Shown here: positions 49,983-59,797 of the stretch, piece by piece
How the letters are laid out: every line of letters begins with the position of its first letter
How positions within the stretch are numbered: position 1 is the stretch's first letter
Source of the DNA: Providencia sp.
GTDB lineage: Bacteria > Pseudomonadota > Gammaproteobacteria > Enterobacterales > Enterobacteriaceae
Assembly (NCBI RefSeq): GCF_003533305.1
Contig: NZ_DOEH01000015.1
Location: 124,001 to 188,000 of the forward strand
Length of the DNA: 64,000 nt
Direction: 5' to 3'
Translations under genes and position numbers: made by a program
Notes under the pieces: model-generated
The model's database searches: none
Told to the model about the DNA's origin: nothing
What the model saw: the letters and a program-made list of their open reading frames with translations, nothing else

Positions 49983-51022
49983 TAGCGGATCACTACTTGC
50001 TCTTCACCTTCAGGTAATTGGCCGATGGTGCCAATCTGCCATGCTTTTTCACCTAATGCGGTGAGTAATGTTAACGCAGAGGCAACTTCGGTTTGAGGCA
50101 GAGCAATAATGATACCGACACCACAGTTAAACGTGCGATACATTTCATGTGTTGTAACTGCACCTGCTTGTTGTAACCAACTAAATACGCTCGGCCACTG
50201 CCAGCTATCGCCATCAATAATAGCTTGAGTATTATCAGGTAAAACGCGTGGAATATTTTCCCAAAAACCGCCACCTGTAATATGTGCGATAGCGTGAATA
50301 TTATTTTTAGAAATCAGCTCAAGGACATTTTTCACATAAATGCGAGTTGGCATTAATAAATGATCAGCGAGTGATTTGCCCTCTAACTGAGTATTTTCTG
50401 GGTTAGTTTTGCTGACTTCTAAAATTTTGCGTACGAGAGAATAGCCATTTGAATGAGGACCACTTGATCCTAAAGCGATTAATGCATCACCCGCACTGAC
50501 TTTAGTGCCATCAATAATTTCTGAGCGCTCAACGACACCAACACAGAAACCAGCAACGTCATAATCTTCACCATGATACATACCTGGCATTTCGGCAGTT
50601 TCACCACCCACTAAGGCACAACCTGATTGTTTACAGCCTTCAGCGATACCTGTGATGACGCTTGCCGCTGTATCGACGTCTAATTTGCCTGTTGCGTAGT
50701 AGTCGAGGAAGAATAGGGGCTCAGCACCTTGTACAATTAAATCGTTAACGCACATAGCGACAAGGTCAATACCAATCGAATCGTGACGCTTTAAATCCAT
50801 CGCAAGACGTAATTTGGTGCCAACGCCATCTGTACCTGAAACCAAAACTGGTTCACGGTACTTCTGTGGCAGGGAACATAATGCACCAAAGCCTCCGAGT
50901 CCTCCCATGACTTCTGGGCGGCGAGTTTCTTTTACTACACCTTTAATGCGTTCAACCAATGCGTTACCTGCATCAATATCGACACCGGCATCTTTATAGC
51001 TGAGAGAGGTTTTATCAGTCAC
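49982..51022 (-). CDS. purM: Phosphoribosylformylglycinamidine cyclo-ligase PurM
   Basis: AIR synthetase, step five of purine synthesis. The frame stays open upstream to 51142, but the protein resembles E. coli PurM only from [18 protein letters not shown] onward. A GTG at 51022 with a GGGGG ribosome site a few bases ahead is therefore the start, giving 346 residues (E. coli has 345). ATP-site motifs GTDGVGTKL and [11 protein letters not shown] are intact. The PurR box lies 66 bases upstream of this GTG, consistent with a leader and not with coding there. Confidence 0.94.
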   Translation of the reverse strand: MTDKTSLSYKDAGVDIDAGNALVERIKGVVKETRRPEVMGGLGGFGALCSLPQKYREPVLVSGTDGVGTKLRLAMDLKRHDSIGIDLVAMCVNDLIVQGAEPLFFLDYYATGKLDVDTAASVITGIAEGCKQSGCALVGGETAEMPGMYHGEDYDVAGFCVGVVERSEIIDGTKVSAGDALIALGSSGPHSNGYSLVRKILEVSKTNPENTQLEGKSLADHLLMPTRIYVKNVLELISKNNIHAIAHITGGGFWENIPRVLPDNTQAIIDGDSWQWPSVFSWLQQAGAVTTHEMYRTFNCGVGIIIALPQTEVASALTLLTALGEKAWQIGTIGQLPEGEEQVVIR

Positions 51023-51087
51023 TACGGCCCCCAAGGCAATTGCATATTTAGAAAAATAAACTATCTTGATAGATATTCTAGCAGGCA

Positions 51088-51103
51088 ACGCAAACGTTTG
51101 CGA
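51088..51103. promoter_or_regulatory. PurR operator for purMN
   Basis: ACGCAAACGTTTGCGA matches the PurR consensus ACGCAAACGTTTGCGT at 15 of 16 positions. It is centred about 73 bases before the purM GTG. Confidence 0.88.
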
Positions 51104-51271
51104 TAGCTTTGTTAATGAAAAATTATGGCAAAGACTCTTCAAGTTACCATGGTGTTAGCTACACTTAGTGTTCATCCTTATAATATCGCTTAGAGATAAG
51201 CATATAAACTAGCTAATTAACTATTTGAATTAGCAGATATATTTAAAAAAACAAAATCTAACTGATTAAAT

Positions 51272-51287
51272 CTTGACCTAAGTCAAG
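51272..51287 (+). promoter_or_regulatory. Perfect 16-base palindrome and promoter before upp
   Basis: CTTGAC-CTAA-GTCAAG resembles an FNR/CRP-class half-site pair (TTGAC...GTCAA). A TATAAT box at 51320-51325 follows, with GTGGCA 17 bases before it. Together they look like the upp promoter. The palindrome would be centred about 52 bases before the start of transcription. Confidence 0.45.
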
Positions 51288-51372
51288 CGGAATCTAGTGG
51301 CATCTACCGAAAAAAGAGGTATAATCCGGCGATTTTTTTGTCCGCCAGTGTCTAAAACAGTAGGAGAAACCC

Positions 51373-51999
51373 ATGAAGATCGTTGAGGTAAAACACCCTC
51401 TCGTTAAACATAAACTCGGCCTGATGCGAGCTCATGATATAAGTACTAAGCGTTTTCGTGAACTGGCCTCAGAGGTTGGTAGCCTACTCACTTATGAAGC
51501 AACCGCTGACCTAGAAACTGAAAAAGTAACAATAGATGGTTGGTGCGGTCCTGTAGAAGTTGAACAAATCAAAGGTAAGAAAATAACGGTAGTCCCAATT
51601 CTTCGTGCAGGTATCGGCATGATGAATGGTGTTCTAGATAGTATTCCAAGTGCACGTATCAGTGTGGTGGGTGTTTATCGTGATGAAGAAACACTAAAAC
51701 CTGTCCCTTATTTCCAAAAATTAGCTTCAAATATTGATGAGCGTATGGCGCTAGTCGTTGACCCGATGTTAGCGACCGGTGGCTCTATGATTGCAACAAT
51801 TGATTTGTTGAAAAAATCAGGCTGTCATGCAATTAAAATTTTGGTTCTTGTTGCTGCGCCGGAAGGTATTAAAGCACTTGAAGCCGCTCACCCAGATGTT
51901 GAATTGTATACTGCTTCTATTGATGAATATTTAAATGAAGAAGGGTATATCGTTCCGGGTCTCGGAGATGCGGGCGATAAGATATTTGGTACTAAATAA
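51373..51999 (+). CDS. upp: Uracil phosphoribosyltransferase Upp
   Basis: A 208-residue salvage enzyme making UMP from uracil and PRPP. The PRPP loop is [15 protein letters not shown] and the uracil site is [18 protein letters not shown] at the C terminus. Length equals E. coli Upp (208). AGGAG precedes the ATG. It is the first gene of upp-uraA, divergent from purMN. Confidence 0.96.
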   Translation: MKIVEVKHPLVKHKLGLMRAHDISTKRFRELASEVGSLLTYEATADLETEKVTIDGWCGPVEVEQIKGKKITVVPILRAGIGMMNGVLDSIPSARISVVGVYRDEETLKPVPYFQKLASNIDERMALVVDPMLATGGSMIATIDLLKKSGCHAIKILVLVAAPEGIKALEAAHPDVELYTASIDEYLNEEGYIVPGLGDAGDKIFGTK

Positions 52000-52004
52000 T
52001 AATG

Positions 52005-52032
52005 AGCCGACTTAATGAGTCGGCTTTTTTTT
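52005..52032 (+). terminator. Intercistronic terminator between upp and uraA
   Basis: AGCCGACT/AGTCGGCT stem with TAATG loop followed by eight T. It can partly separate upp and uraA expression. Confidence 0.85.
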
Positions 52033-52090
52033 GTTTGTTTAATTATTATTTTCTTAATTATAAAATCCATTATTAAAAGGATAAAACGAA

Positions 52091-53386
52091 ATGACACGTC
52101 GTACGATCGGTGTTGAAGAAAGACCCCCTCTACTACAAACTATTCCACTGAGTTTACAACACCTGTTTGCTATGTTTGGGGCGACGGTTATCGTACCTAT
52201 TTTGTTTGGTGTTAATCCTGCAACCATACTGTTATTTAATGGTATTGGCACATTGTTATATTTATTTATCTGTAAAGGACAAATTCCAGCTTATTTGGGT
52301 TCGAGTTTTGCTTTTATTTCACCAGTATTAATTTTGCTACCGTTAGGATATGAGCTTGCACTTGGTGGGTTTATCATCTGTGGTGTGCTGTTTTGCCTTG
52401 TTGCTTTAATTGTAAAAATTGCGGGTCGTGGTTGGATTAACGTCATGTTTCCACCTGCGGCAATGGGTGCAATTGTTGCAGTTATCGGTTTAGAGCTGGC
52501 GCAAACAGCGGCAGGAATGGCGGGTTTACTGCCAAAAGAAGGCGTGCCTGTTGAATCCTCCACGCTAATTATTTCAATTGTCACTTTATCGGTCACTATT
52601 TTGTGTGCAGTGGTTTTCCGCGGCTTTCTGGCGATTATTCCAATTTTAATCGGCGTGTTGAGCGGATATGCGTTGTCCTATTTCATGGGTATTGTTGATT
52701 TTACACCAGTTATTGAAGCGCCATGGTTTGCTTTACCGACTTTTTATACACCACGTTTTGAATGGTTTGCGATATTAACTATCTTACCTGCGGCGCTGGT
52801 TGTTATTGCGGAGCACGTGGGTCACTTAGTCGTCACCGCGAATATCATTGAACGCGATTTAATGAAAAGCCCAGGCCTGCATCGCTCAATGTTTGCTAAT
52901 GGACTTTCGACAGTAATTTCAGGCTTCTTTGGATCGACACCTAATACCACTTATGGTGAAAATATCGGTGTAATGGCCATAACGAAAGTGTATAGCACAT
53001 GGGTTATTGGTGGTGCTGCTGTGATTGCCATACTACTTTCTTGTGTCGGAAAATTAGCAGCGGCGATCCAGTTAGTGCCAGTTCCAGTCATGGGCGGTGT
53101 TTCTTTATTACTTTATGGTGTGATTGGTGCTTCCGGTATTCGCGTTTTAATTGACTCAAAAGTAGATTATAACAAACCACAAAATCTAATTTTAACGTCA
53201 GTTATCTTAATTATTGGGGTTAGCGGCGCTGTTATTCATATTGGGCAAGCAGAACTTAAGGGAATGGCATTGGCAACAGTAGTGGGTATAGGAATGGCGT
53301 TACTGTTCCGTTTTATCACTTTTGTACGTCCTGAAAAGCAATTTGTCACTGCGGAACTTGAAGAAGTCGATACGAAGAAAAAATAA
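52091..53386 (+). CDS. uraA: Uracil:proton symporter UraA
   Basis: A 431-residue NCS2 transporter with fourteen helices. The family substrate region includes QHLFAMFGATVIVPILFG and AEHVGHLVVTANIIE, with the glutamate needed for uracil binding, and GSTPNTTYGENIGVMAITKV. It imports uracil for Upp. The terminator between the genes suggests reduced readthrough. Length is close to E. coli UraA (429). Confidence 0.95.
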   Translation: MTRRTIGVEERPPLLQTIPLSLQHLFAMFGATVIVPILFGVNPATILLFNGIGTLLYLFICKGQIPAYLGSSFAFISPVLILLPLGYELALGGFIICGVLFCLVALIVKIAGRGWINVMFPPAAMGAIVAVIGLELAQTAAGMAGLLPKEGVPVESSTLIISIVTLSVTILCAVVFRGFLAIIPILIGVLSGYALSYFMGIVDFTPVIEAPWFALPTFYTPRFEWFAILTILPAALVVIAEHVGHLVVTANIIERDLMKSPGLHRSMFANGLSTVISGFFGSTPNTTYGENIGVMAITKVYSTWVIGGAAVIAILLSCVGKLAAAIQLVPVPVMGGVSLLLYGVIGASGIRVLIDSKVDYNKPQNLILTSVILIIGVSGAVIHIGQAELKGMALATVVGIGMALLFRFITFVRPEKQFVTAELEEVDTKKK

Positions 53387-53413
53387 ACTTTTTCTATATG
53401 AAAAGATAAAACT

Positions 53414-53445
53414 AATTGCCGGTGTGACGAAATACGCCGGCAATT
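53414..53445 (+). terminator. Terminator of uraA
   Basis: Nine-bp stem AATTGCCGG/CCGGCAATT, 14-base loop, followed by GAAATTCTT. Confidence 0.6.
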
Positions 53446-53525
53446 GAAATTCTTACTGTTCATCTATCCTTGAAATTTATGGTAAACTTGTCCGCGTTAA
53501 TTGATTTGCACAGTCAGAGGTGCTT

Positions 53526-54227
53526 CTGAACACACCATCACAGCTTTCACTGCCACTTTATCTACCCGATGATGAAACTTTCGCCAGCTTTTATGCAGGG
53601 GAAAATGATGCCTTATTATCTGCAATTAAATCAGCGATTACGCAATCTCATGGGAGCTATATTTATTATTGGTCTCGTGAAGGCGGGGGAAAGAGTCATC
53701 TGCTTCATGCAGCTTGTGCTCAATTGTCGGAGCAAGGTGTGGCTGTAGGCTATGTGCCATTAGATAAACGAGCTTATTTTGTACCTGAAGTTTTAGAGGG
53801 TATGGAACATTTATCACTGGTATGTCTTGATAACATTCAATGCATTGCTGGAGATGAAGAGTGGGAAATGGCCATTTTTAATTTCTACAATCGAATATTA
53901 GAAATCGGGCGTACTTGTCTTTTGATTACGGGTGATAGGCCGCCAAGACAAATTGATTTGGTTCTTCCTGATTTAGCGTCAAGGCTAGACTGGGGACAAA
54001 TTTATAAGCTACATCCACTAAGTGATGAAGATAAAATTTGTGCGCTCCAATTACGAGCTCGGATAAGAGGGTTTGAACTACCTGAAGATGTGTGTCGTTT
54101 TGTTTTAAAGCGCCTTGACCGAAAAATGGGTACTTTATTCGATATTCTCAATAAGTTAGATCACGCATCTATCGTTGCACAACGTAAACTGACCATCCCT
54201 TTTGTAAAAGAAACTCTCAAATTATAG
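53526..54227 (+). CDS. hda: DnaA inactivator Hda
   Basis: A AAA+ protein that, with the DNA clamp, stimulates ATP hydrolysis on DnaA to prevent re-initiation. The frame is open to a GTG at 53520, but AGAGGTG lies just upstream of CTG at 53526, and starting there gives the sequence [20 protein letters not shown] and 233 residues, exactly the E. coli form. E. coli hda is also reported to begin at CUG. Motifs: clamp-binding QLSLPL, Walker [13 protein letters not shown], Walker [12 protein letters not shown], sensor [11 protein letters not shown], Box [15 protein letters not shown]. Confidence 0.93.
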   Translation: MNTPSQLSLPLYLPDDETFASFYAGENDALLSAIKSAITQSHGSYIYYWSREGGGKSHLLHAACAQLSEQGVAVGYVPLDKRAYFVPEVLEGMEHLSLVCLDNIQCIAGDEEWEMAIFNFYNRILEIGRTCLLITGDRPPRQIDLVLPDLASRLDWGQIYKLHPLSDEDKICALQLRARIRGFELPEDVCRFVLKRLDRKMGTLFDILNKLDHASIVAQRKLTIPFVKETLKL

Positions 54228-54280
54228 CATTCTCCGACTAGGGAAATGATTGGCAGCCAAATGACTGCCAATAATAGTCG

Positions 54281-54637
54281 CTATAAAATATCGAATACCT
54301 GCTCAGGTGGGCGACCTAATTTAGCTTTATCACCATGGACCACAATGGGGCGTTCAATCAACTTAGGATTATCGTGCATCGCTTTGATGAGCTGCTCTTG
54401 ACTCAATGAATCATCGCTAAGTTTTAATTCTTTATATAAATCTTCTTTAGTACGCATTAATTGGCGCGCATCGTTAAAATTAAGCATTGTTAGCAATTTT
54501 TTAATTTCAGTAATGCTAGGCGGTGTTTTTAAATATTCAATTACCGTTGGCGTAATGCCTCTTTCTTCTAAAAGATTGAGTGTTTCTCGACTTTTAGAGC
54601 AGCGAGGATTATGGTAAATCTTAATATTATCCGTCAT
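54281..54637 (-). CDS. yfgD: ArsC-family thioredoxin-fold reductase YfgD
   Basis: A 118-residue ArsC-like protein. HNPRCSKSRETL holds the conserved cysteine, and a second region has NPKLIERPIVV. The usual arsenate-reductase arginine triad appears partly conserved (R of the loop, R of ERPI, R near GRPPE). E. coli YfgD has not been shown to reduce arsenate. It follows bepA by 12 bases on the same strand, so it may be an envelope-stress companion. Confidence 0.88.
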   Translation of the reverse strand: MTDNIKIYHNPRCSKSRETLNLLEERGITPTVIEYLKTPPSITEIKKLLTMLNFNDARQLMRTKEDLYKELKLSDDSLSQEQLIKAMHDNPKLIERPIVVHGDKAKLGRPPEQVFDIL

Positions 54638-54649
54638 GACGATTATTCC

Positions 54650-56113
54650 TTACGGTTTGGCATTACTGTCGCGTAATTGTAATTTTTTCAATTCATCAAT
54701 ACGTGCATCGTAGCGTTGTTGTTCATAACTGCCGAGCTTGCTTTTTCTGCTAGCATCACTGAGATAATTGATTGCATTATCATAGTTGCCTCTAAGCGCC
54801 ATTCCCTCAGCGTAAGCCGCGAGTTCTTCGTTTCGATTACCTTGTTTTGCCGATGCTTCTGCTAATAAATCCCAACCGATAGGGTCATTAGGGTAATCAA
54901 ACGTATATTTATTTAACAGTTTACTGGCTTCTTTATATTGATGGCCATTAACTAATGCGTTGGCAAGGTTAACGATTAGAACAGTGTTGTTGGGTGATTT
55001 TTTTAACGCATTTTGCAGGCGAGTAATGGCTTTACCTACTTGTTTTTGTTCAATATCAATATCCGTCATGCTATCGATAAACCACGGATTGTCTGGTTGT
55101 TTTGCTAATAATTGGCTGACTATTTTTTCTGCTTCTGCATACTTTTTATTTTGAGATAGTTGTAAGGCTTGGCCGTATTTTGCGGCGAGCTGTTCTTGTT
55201 CAGAACCTTTACTATAGTTATCAATTATTTGGTCTAAAGCGATCTTTTGATCTTCACTATACATCGACAAGATACGTACACGGGCTAACATAAAATCCAG
55301 TGATGATGGCGTGCTCACTTTCGGATATTGATTTGAGCGGTTACGTGCATCGGCTAAACGACTATCTGGTAATGGGTGAGTCAGTAATATTTCAGGTGGC
55401 TTAGACATATAGCGGGTTTGGTCTGACATTGTTTGCATAAAATCAGACATTGCATGAGGATCAAACCCAGCACGTCTTAACGTTTGTAAACCAATGCGGT
55501 CAGCTTCTTGTTCGTTGGCTTGGGTAAAGCTAATCATACCTTGCTGTACACCCGCCATAGTACCTGTTAGCGCTGCAAATCCTGCTTGTGGATTAGCCAT
55601 AATGAGCAGTAATGAACCAATGGTTCCTGCAATGGCTAGCGGCGTGGTGCTTTTTTGGTCTTCCATCATTCGTGCAAGATGGCGCTGAGTAACGTGAGAT
55701 ATTTCGTGAGCCATAACTGAGGCTAACTGGCTTTCATTTTGGCTATAACGAAAGAGCGCGGAATGCAGGACGACATTACCACCGAAATAGGCGTAAGCGT
55801 TAATATTTGGGTTATTTACAAGATAAAACGTGAAGGGTGTTTTAACTGAATCGGCATTTTTAACTAAACGCATACCCAATTTGTTAATGTATTGAGTAAG
55901 TAATGGGTCATAAATTAATGGTGTACTGGCGCGAATTTGGCGCGTAATTGCATCACCCATGATAATTTCTTGGTTAATACTTAGTGTAGCTCCTGCGGTT
56001 GTACCAATATCGGGTAACGTATCTTCAATAGCGCCATACGCAGGGAGTACTGTACTATTCATTAGTGCAGTGATTAATAAAGCCAGTAGTGGATATTTAA
56101 ATTTTTTAGTCAT
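54650..56113 (-). CDS. bepA: Beta-barrel assembly-enhancing protease BepA
   Basis: A periplasmic M48 metalloprotease and chaperone for LptD and BAM substrates. I place the start at ATG 56113, giving [17 protein letters not shown] as the signal peptide and 487 residues, the E. coli length. Further-upstream starts lack ribosome sites. The zinc motif [13 protein letters not shown] and downstream glutamate in EQEADRIG are intact. A lipid-facing loop and four TPR motifs at about residues 310-480 fill the C-terminal half. The yfgD gene follows. Confidence 0.93.
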   Translation of the reverse strand: MTKKFKYPLLALLITALMNSTVLPAYGAIEDTLPDIGTTAGATLSINQEIIMGDAITRQIRASTPLIYDPLLTQYINKLGMRLVKNADSVKTPFTFYLVNNPNINAYAYFGGNVVLHSALFRYSQNESQLASVMAHEISHVTQRHLARMMEDQKSTTPLAIAGTIGSLLLIMANPQAGFAALTGTMAGVQQGMISFTQANEQEADRIGLQTLRRAGFDPHAMSDFMQTMSDQTRYMSKPPEILLTHPLPDSRLADARNRSNQYPKVSTPSSLDFMLARVRILSMYSEDQKIALDQIIDNYSKGSEQEQLAAKYGQALQLSQNKKYAEAEKIVSQLLAKQPDNPWFIDSMTDIDIEQKQVGKAITRLQNALKKSPNNTVLIVNLANALVNGHQYKEASKLLNKYTFDYPNDPIGWDLLAEASAKQGNRNEELAAYAEGMALRGNYDNAINYLSDASRKSKLGSYEQQRYDARIDELKKLQLRDSNAKP

Positions 56114-56266
56114 TTGGTCATGGTATCCCATACAGCACGAATTATTTAGGGGATATGATAGCAAAAGCTATCGTAAAATCAGTTATTCGGTATAATTTTC
56201 GATAATTTAAGAACTGTCCTTTATTTTAAGCGCATTTTTTTGCATTAATATCCCAGGAGCCAATGA

Positions 56267-57352
56267 ATGTTGGAATTGTTTTTACAGTGGTATCGCCGAC
56301 GTTTCGCTGACCCACAAGCTGTTGCACTTTTTACTCTGCTCGTTATCGGCTTTCTTATTATTTTTTTCTTTAGCAGTATATTGGCTCCGTTATTGGTGGC
56401 AATTGCATTAGCGTATTTGTTGGAATGGCCGACACATTTACTTGAACGTATTGGTTTATCTCGGGTTCTCGCTGTTAGCATTATTTTGACCTTATTTGCA
56501 GGAATTAGTGCCATGGTCATTTTAATAATTGCACCTACAGCATGGCAACAGGGAATTAATTTAGTTGCTGATTTACCGAGTATGGTCACGCGTTTCAATG
56601 AATTTGCTCAAAAATTACCTGAACAATATCCTGCTTTAGTTGATGTTGGCATTATCGACATGATGGCAGATAACTTGCGTAGTCGTTTATCCGGTGTGGC
56701 AGACTCGGTAGTAAAAGCATCAGTTGCGTCTTTGATTGGTATTTTTTCCCTCGCTATCTATCTAGTGCTTGTTCCGTTAATGATGTTTTTCTTACTTAAA
56801 GATAAAGACAGAATAGGGAAAAGTTTTGTTAAATTGCTACCGAAAAATCGCGTGTTAGTTAGCAAAGTTTGGTTGGAAATGAACCAACAAATTGCGAATT
56901 ATTTACGCGGTAAAATCACTGAAATGGTGATTGTTGGTGTTTGTACTTATTTATGTTTTGCTTATTTTGACTTGCGTTATGCGGTGTTACTTTCTGTATT
57001 AGTCGGAATATCGGTATTGATCCCATATATTGGGGCGGTAGCCGCGACAATTCCGGTTGTGCTGGTGGCACTATTTCAATGGGGAATTGGTAGTGACTTT
57101 TGGTCCTTGATTATTGTTTATCTTGTCATTCAAGGGCTTGATAGCAATATTGTTGTTCCACTTCTGTTTTCAGAAGCGGTAAATTTACATCCATTAGTTA
57201 TTATTTTATCTGTGGTTATTTTTGGTGGATTATGGGGATTTTGGGGGGTGTTTTTTGCTATTCCTCTCGCCACTTTGATTAAAGCCGTGATCCACGCATG
57301 GCCAGAAGATACCAGTGATAGTGAAAAGCTAGAGAGTAAGGACAGTAAATAG
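56267..57352 (+). CDS. perM: AI-2E family permease PerM
   Basis: A 361-residue membrane protein of the AI-2 exporter family with seven or eight helices. The long helix-2/3 region with YLLEWPTHLLERIGL, LVPLMMFFLLKDKDRI and the C-terminal FGGLWGFWGVFFAIPLATLI are family features. AGGAGCC precedes the ATG. It is divergent from bepA, as in E. coli. The transported compound is unknown for PerM. Confidence 0.91.
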   Translation: MLELFLQWYRRRFADPQAVALFTLLVIGFLIIFFFSSILAPLLVAIALAYLLEWPTHLLERIGLSRVLAVSIILTLFAGISAMVILIIAPTAWQQGINLVADLPSMVTRFNEFAQKLPEQYPALVDVGIIDMMADNLRSRLSGVADSVVKASVASLIGIFSLAIYLVLVPLMMFFLLKDKDRIGKSFVKLLPKNRVLVSKVWLEMNQQIANYLRGKITEMVIVGVCTYLCFAYFDLRYAVLLSVLVGISVLIPYIGAVAATIPVVLVALFQWGIGSDFWSLIIVYLVIQGLDSNIVVPLLFSEAVNLHPLVIILSVVIFGGLWGFWGVFFAIPLATLIKAVIHAWPEDTSDSEKLESKDSK

Positions 57353-57530
57353 TTATTGCGCTAATAAGAGCCTCGTCCTTTAGGGGACGGGGGGAATGAC
57401 AAGATTTTATGCTTAATTTAACGATGAGCAATTGATGATAAATGCTTATTTATCAGTTGGATAATGAGTGACATATTACAGGTTTTGAAAAAGAGGGTTG
57501 AATACAACATAACAACCCTATTCAATTAGA

Positions 57531-58001
57531 TTAGTTGTGAGTGTTTATGTAGTTAAGTACAATCTCATGGTGATTACTGGTTTTAAAGTCGTCAAATACG
57601 TGTTCAACGTTACCTGCAGCATCAATAAGAAAGCTAATACGATGAATTCCATCATACGTTTTCCCCATGAATTGTTTTTCGCCCCATACACCAAATTGTT
57701 CACAGACTTGGTGGTCTTCATCGGATAATAAAGTGAAGTTCAATAGTTCTTTTTCAGCGAAACGCGCCAATTTTTCAGGTTTATCGGTGCTGATCCCTAA
57801 AACTTCGACACCTTTAGCTTTCAGTGTGTCCATTTCATCGCGTAGACCACAAGCCTGCACAGTACAACCCGGCGTCATTGCTTTTGGGTAAAAGTAAACT
57901 AATACACGCTGACCTTCGTAATCAGACAGACTGATAACCTCACCATCTTGGTCAGGAAGGCTAAATTGTGGCGCCTTATCACCGGCTTTCAATGGGTTCA
58001 T
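57531..58001 (-). CDS. bcp: Thioredoxin-dependent peroxiredoxin Bcp
   Basis: A 156-residue atypical two-cysteine peroxiredoxin. The active motif YPKAMTPGCTVQACGLRDEM has the peroxidatic cysteine and resolving cysteine five residues apart. It reduces hydroperoxides with thioredoxin. It is transcribed with gcvR (14 bases apart), as in E. coli. Length is the E. coli length. Confidence 0.94.
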   Translation of the reverse strand: MNPLKAGDKAPQFSLPDQDGEVISLSDYEGQRVLVYFYPKAMTPGCTVQACGLRDEMDTLKAKGVEVLGISTDKPEKLARFAEKELLNFTLLSDEDHQVCEQFGVWGEKQFMGKTYDGIHRISFLIDAAGNVEHVFDDFKTSNHHEIVLNYINTHN

Positions 58002-58015
58002 TGCTTATATCTCCA

Positions 58016-58573
58016 TTAACTCTGCATGTTGGGGTTGTTAACAATGCTGATATTGCCTTTAGCTTTAAGCATTGTACATAGTTGTTGAAATTTATTTTTT
58101 ATTATTATGCCATTATCATCTAATGGGTCATGTGCCGTAATTTGAATTTCTAGTTGGGCTGGTACATTATTATGGGCAGGTTGAGTTTTAGAAACAAGTT
58201 CTGCAATATTACATTGTTGGGTTGTGAATAAATTTGTGAATTGCTCGACAATTCGAGGCGCATCATCGACCACAATATTGACAGTCACTGTCGATGGATA
58301 GTAAGTGGTTTGAACGCTTTTAGTTCTTTTCATAACAATGAGAAGCTCTAACTCGGCTCCTTTGGGCGGTAGTGTTGATTCTAAGAGGGCGATAGAGTTC
58401 CAGCTACCCGACAGCATCATGATAAAAGTAAACTCTTTGCCAAACATCGCTAGGCGACTATCTTCAATATTACAATCACATTCGCTAACAAGGCGAGTTA
58501 TTGTATTCACAATGCCTGGACGATCTGTTCCCAGCGCGGTAATAACGAGAAATTGCTGTTCAGTCTGAGGCAA
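58016..58573 (-). CDS. gcvR: Glycine cleavage repressor GcvR
   Basis: A 185-residue protein with two ACT domains (about residues 8-75 and 95-165). It opens with LVITALGTDRPGIVNTITRL. GcvR binds GcvA and glycine and blocks gcvTHP activation. It is upstream of bcp, divergent from dapA. Confidence 0.93.
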   Translation of the reverse strand: MPQTEQQFLVITALGTDRPGIVNTITRLVSECDCNIEDSRLAMFGKEFTFIMMLSGSWNSIALLESTLPPKGAELELLIVMKRTKSVQTTYYPSTVTVNIVVDDAPRIVEQFTNLFTTQQCNIAELVSKTQPAHNNVPAQLEIQITAHDPLDDNGIIIKNKFQQLCTMLKAKGNISIVNNPNMQS

Positions 58574-58878
58574 AGTCTATTCCTTATTTTTGTATTATGT
58601 CAGTTTTCATTCGACCGACAATATTGCCATAAAAAATATTGCCATAAAAAGTATCGTCATAAAAAAACTAACTTTAGATAATGATAAGGAAACCATAAAA
58701 ATATGAATCTGCCAAGAGGAGTGACTCACTCTTGCGAGAAATATCAGTGAATTATTACTTCTATTTAAGTTTATGCTGCTGGCATTAACAAAATTCATTA
58801 AAATCTTGCGTTTGGGTGGTTTTCTTCTTCGATATGAAAAAGTAACATGGGGGTTCAACTATTTTAGAGGTTATCGCC
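58574..58878. other. gcvR-dapA intergenic region
   Basis: It contains three near-identical 15-base units in tandem (58620-58664), listed separately. No other feature is clear. dapA ribosome site GAGG lies near 58868. Confidence 0.5.
58620..58664. repeat. Three-copy 15-base tandem repeat
   Basis: Units 58620-58634 and 58635-58649 are identical (AATATTGCCATAAAA) and unit three, 58650-58664, differs at three positions (AGTATCGTCATAAAA). It sits just upstream of gcvR. Confidence 0.8.
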
Positions 58879-59781
58879 ATGGCTAACGGAAACTACAAAG
58901 ATTTTTTAACGGGAAGTATTGTTGCAGTTATTACACCGATGGATTCAGCTGGGCGTTTAGATAAACAAAGCCTAAAAAGATTGGTTGATTATCATGTTGA
59001 AAGCGGTACATCTGCTATTGTATCGGTTGGTACTACTGGTGAATCTGCTACGCTAAATCACAAAGAGCACGTTGAAGTGGTGAAAGCTACGTTAGAATTA
59101 GCCGATGGACGTATCCCTATTATTGCTGGTGCAGGCGCCAATGCGACAGCAGAAGCTATTTCATTAACGAAAGATTTCGAAAACAGCGGTGTAGTTGCTT
59201 GCTTGACGGTAACACCTTATTATAATAAACCGTCTCAAGAAGGGCTTTATCAACATTTTAAAGCAATATCAGAAAACACGAGCTTGCCTCAAATTCTCTA
59301 TAATGTACCATCACGTACTGGTTGTGATTTATTACCAGAAACCGTGGGGCGTTTAGCTAAATTAGCAAATATTGTTGCAATTAAAGAAGCAACAGGGAAC
59401 TTAGCAAGGGTTCACCAAATCAAAGAACTTGTTGATGATAATTTTGTATTGCTCACAGGTGATGATGCAACTGCACTTGATTTTATGCAACTCGGGGGCC
59501 AAGGTGTAATTTCAGTAACTTCAAACGTTGCAGCTGCACAGATGGTAAAAATGTGTGACTTAGCGCTTGCAGGCAAATATACTGAGGCTCGTGAATTAAA
59601 TAAACGACTGATGGGACTGCATCATCAGTTATTTGTTGAACCAAATCCAATTCCAGCGAAATGGGGCTGTCACCGTCTTGGCCTGATCTCCGATGATACT
59701 TTACGGTTACCAATGACACCGTTAACCGCATCAGGTCAGCAGAAGGTAGAGGAAGCTCTGAAGCTCGCTGGGTTACTGTAA
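58879..59781 (+). CDS. dapA: 4-Hydroxy-tetrahydrodipicolinate synthase DapA
   Basis: A 300-residue TIM-barrel aldolase condensing pyruvate with aspartate semialdehyde, first step of lysine/diaminopimelate synthesis. The Schiff-base lysine is in [11 protein letters not shown], the catalytic tyrosine in [12 protein letters not shown], and the carboxylate site is [10 protein letters not shown]. The N terminus is about eight residues longer than in E. coli (ANGNYKDF before the barrel). It shares an operon with bamC 16 bases downstream. Confidence 0.95.
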   Translation: MANGNYKDFLTGSIVAVITPMDSAGRLDKQSLKRLVDYHVESGTSAIVSVGTTGESATLNHKEHVEVVKATLELADGRIPIIAGAGANATAEAISLTKDFENSGVVACLTVTPYYNKPSQEGLYQHFKAISENTSLPQILYNVPSRTGCDLLPETVGRLAKLANIVAIKEATGNLARVHQIKELVDDNFVLLTGDDATALDFMQLGGQGVISVTSNVAAAQMVKMCDLALAGKYTEARELNKRLMGLHHQLFVEPNPIPAKWGCHRLGLISDDTLRLPMTPLTASGQQKVEEALKLAGLL

Positions 59782-59797
59782 AATTTAGGGAATTTTA

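Noticed and set aside
49982..51142. 386-residue version of PurM
   Set aside because: The first 40 residues have no PurM similarity and would run through the PurR operator; the GTG at 51022 is the proper start.
58607..58858. 83-codon minus-strand frame in the gcvR-dapA spacer
   Set aside because: It is created mainly by the 15-base tandem repeat and has no ribosome site.
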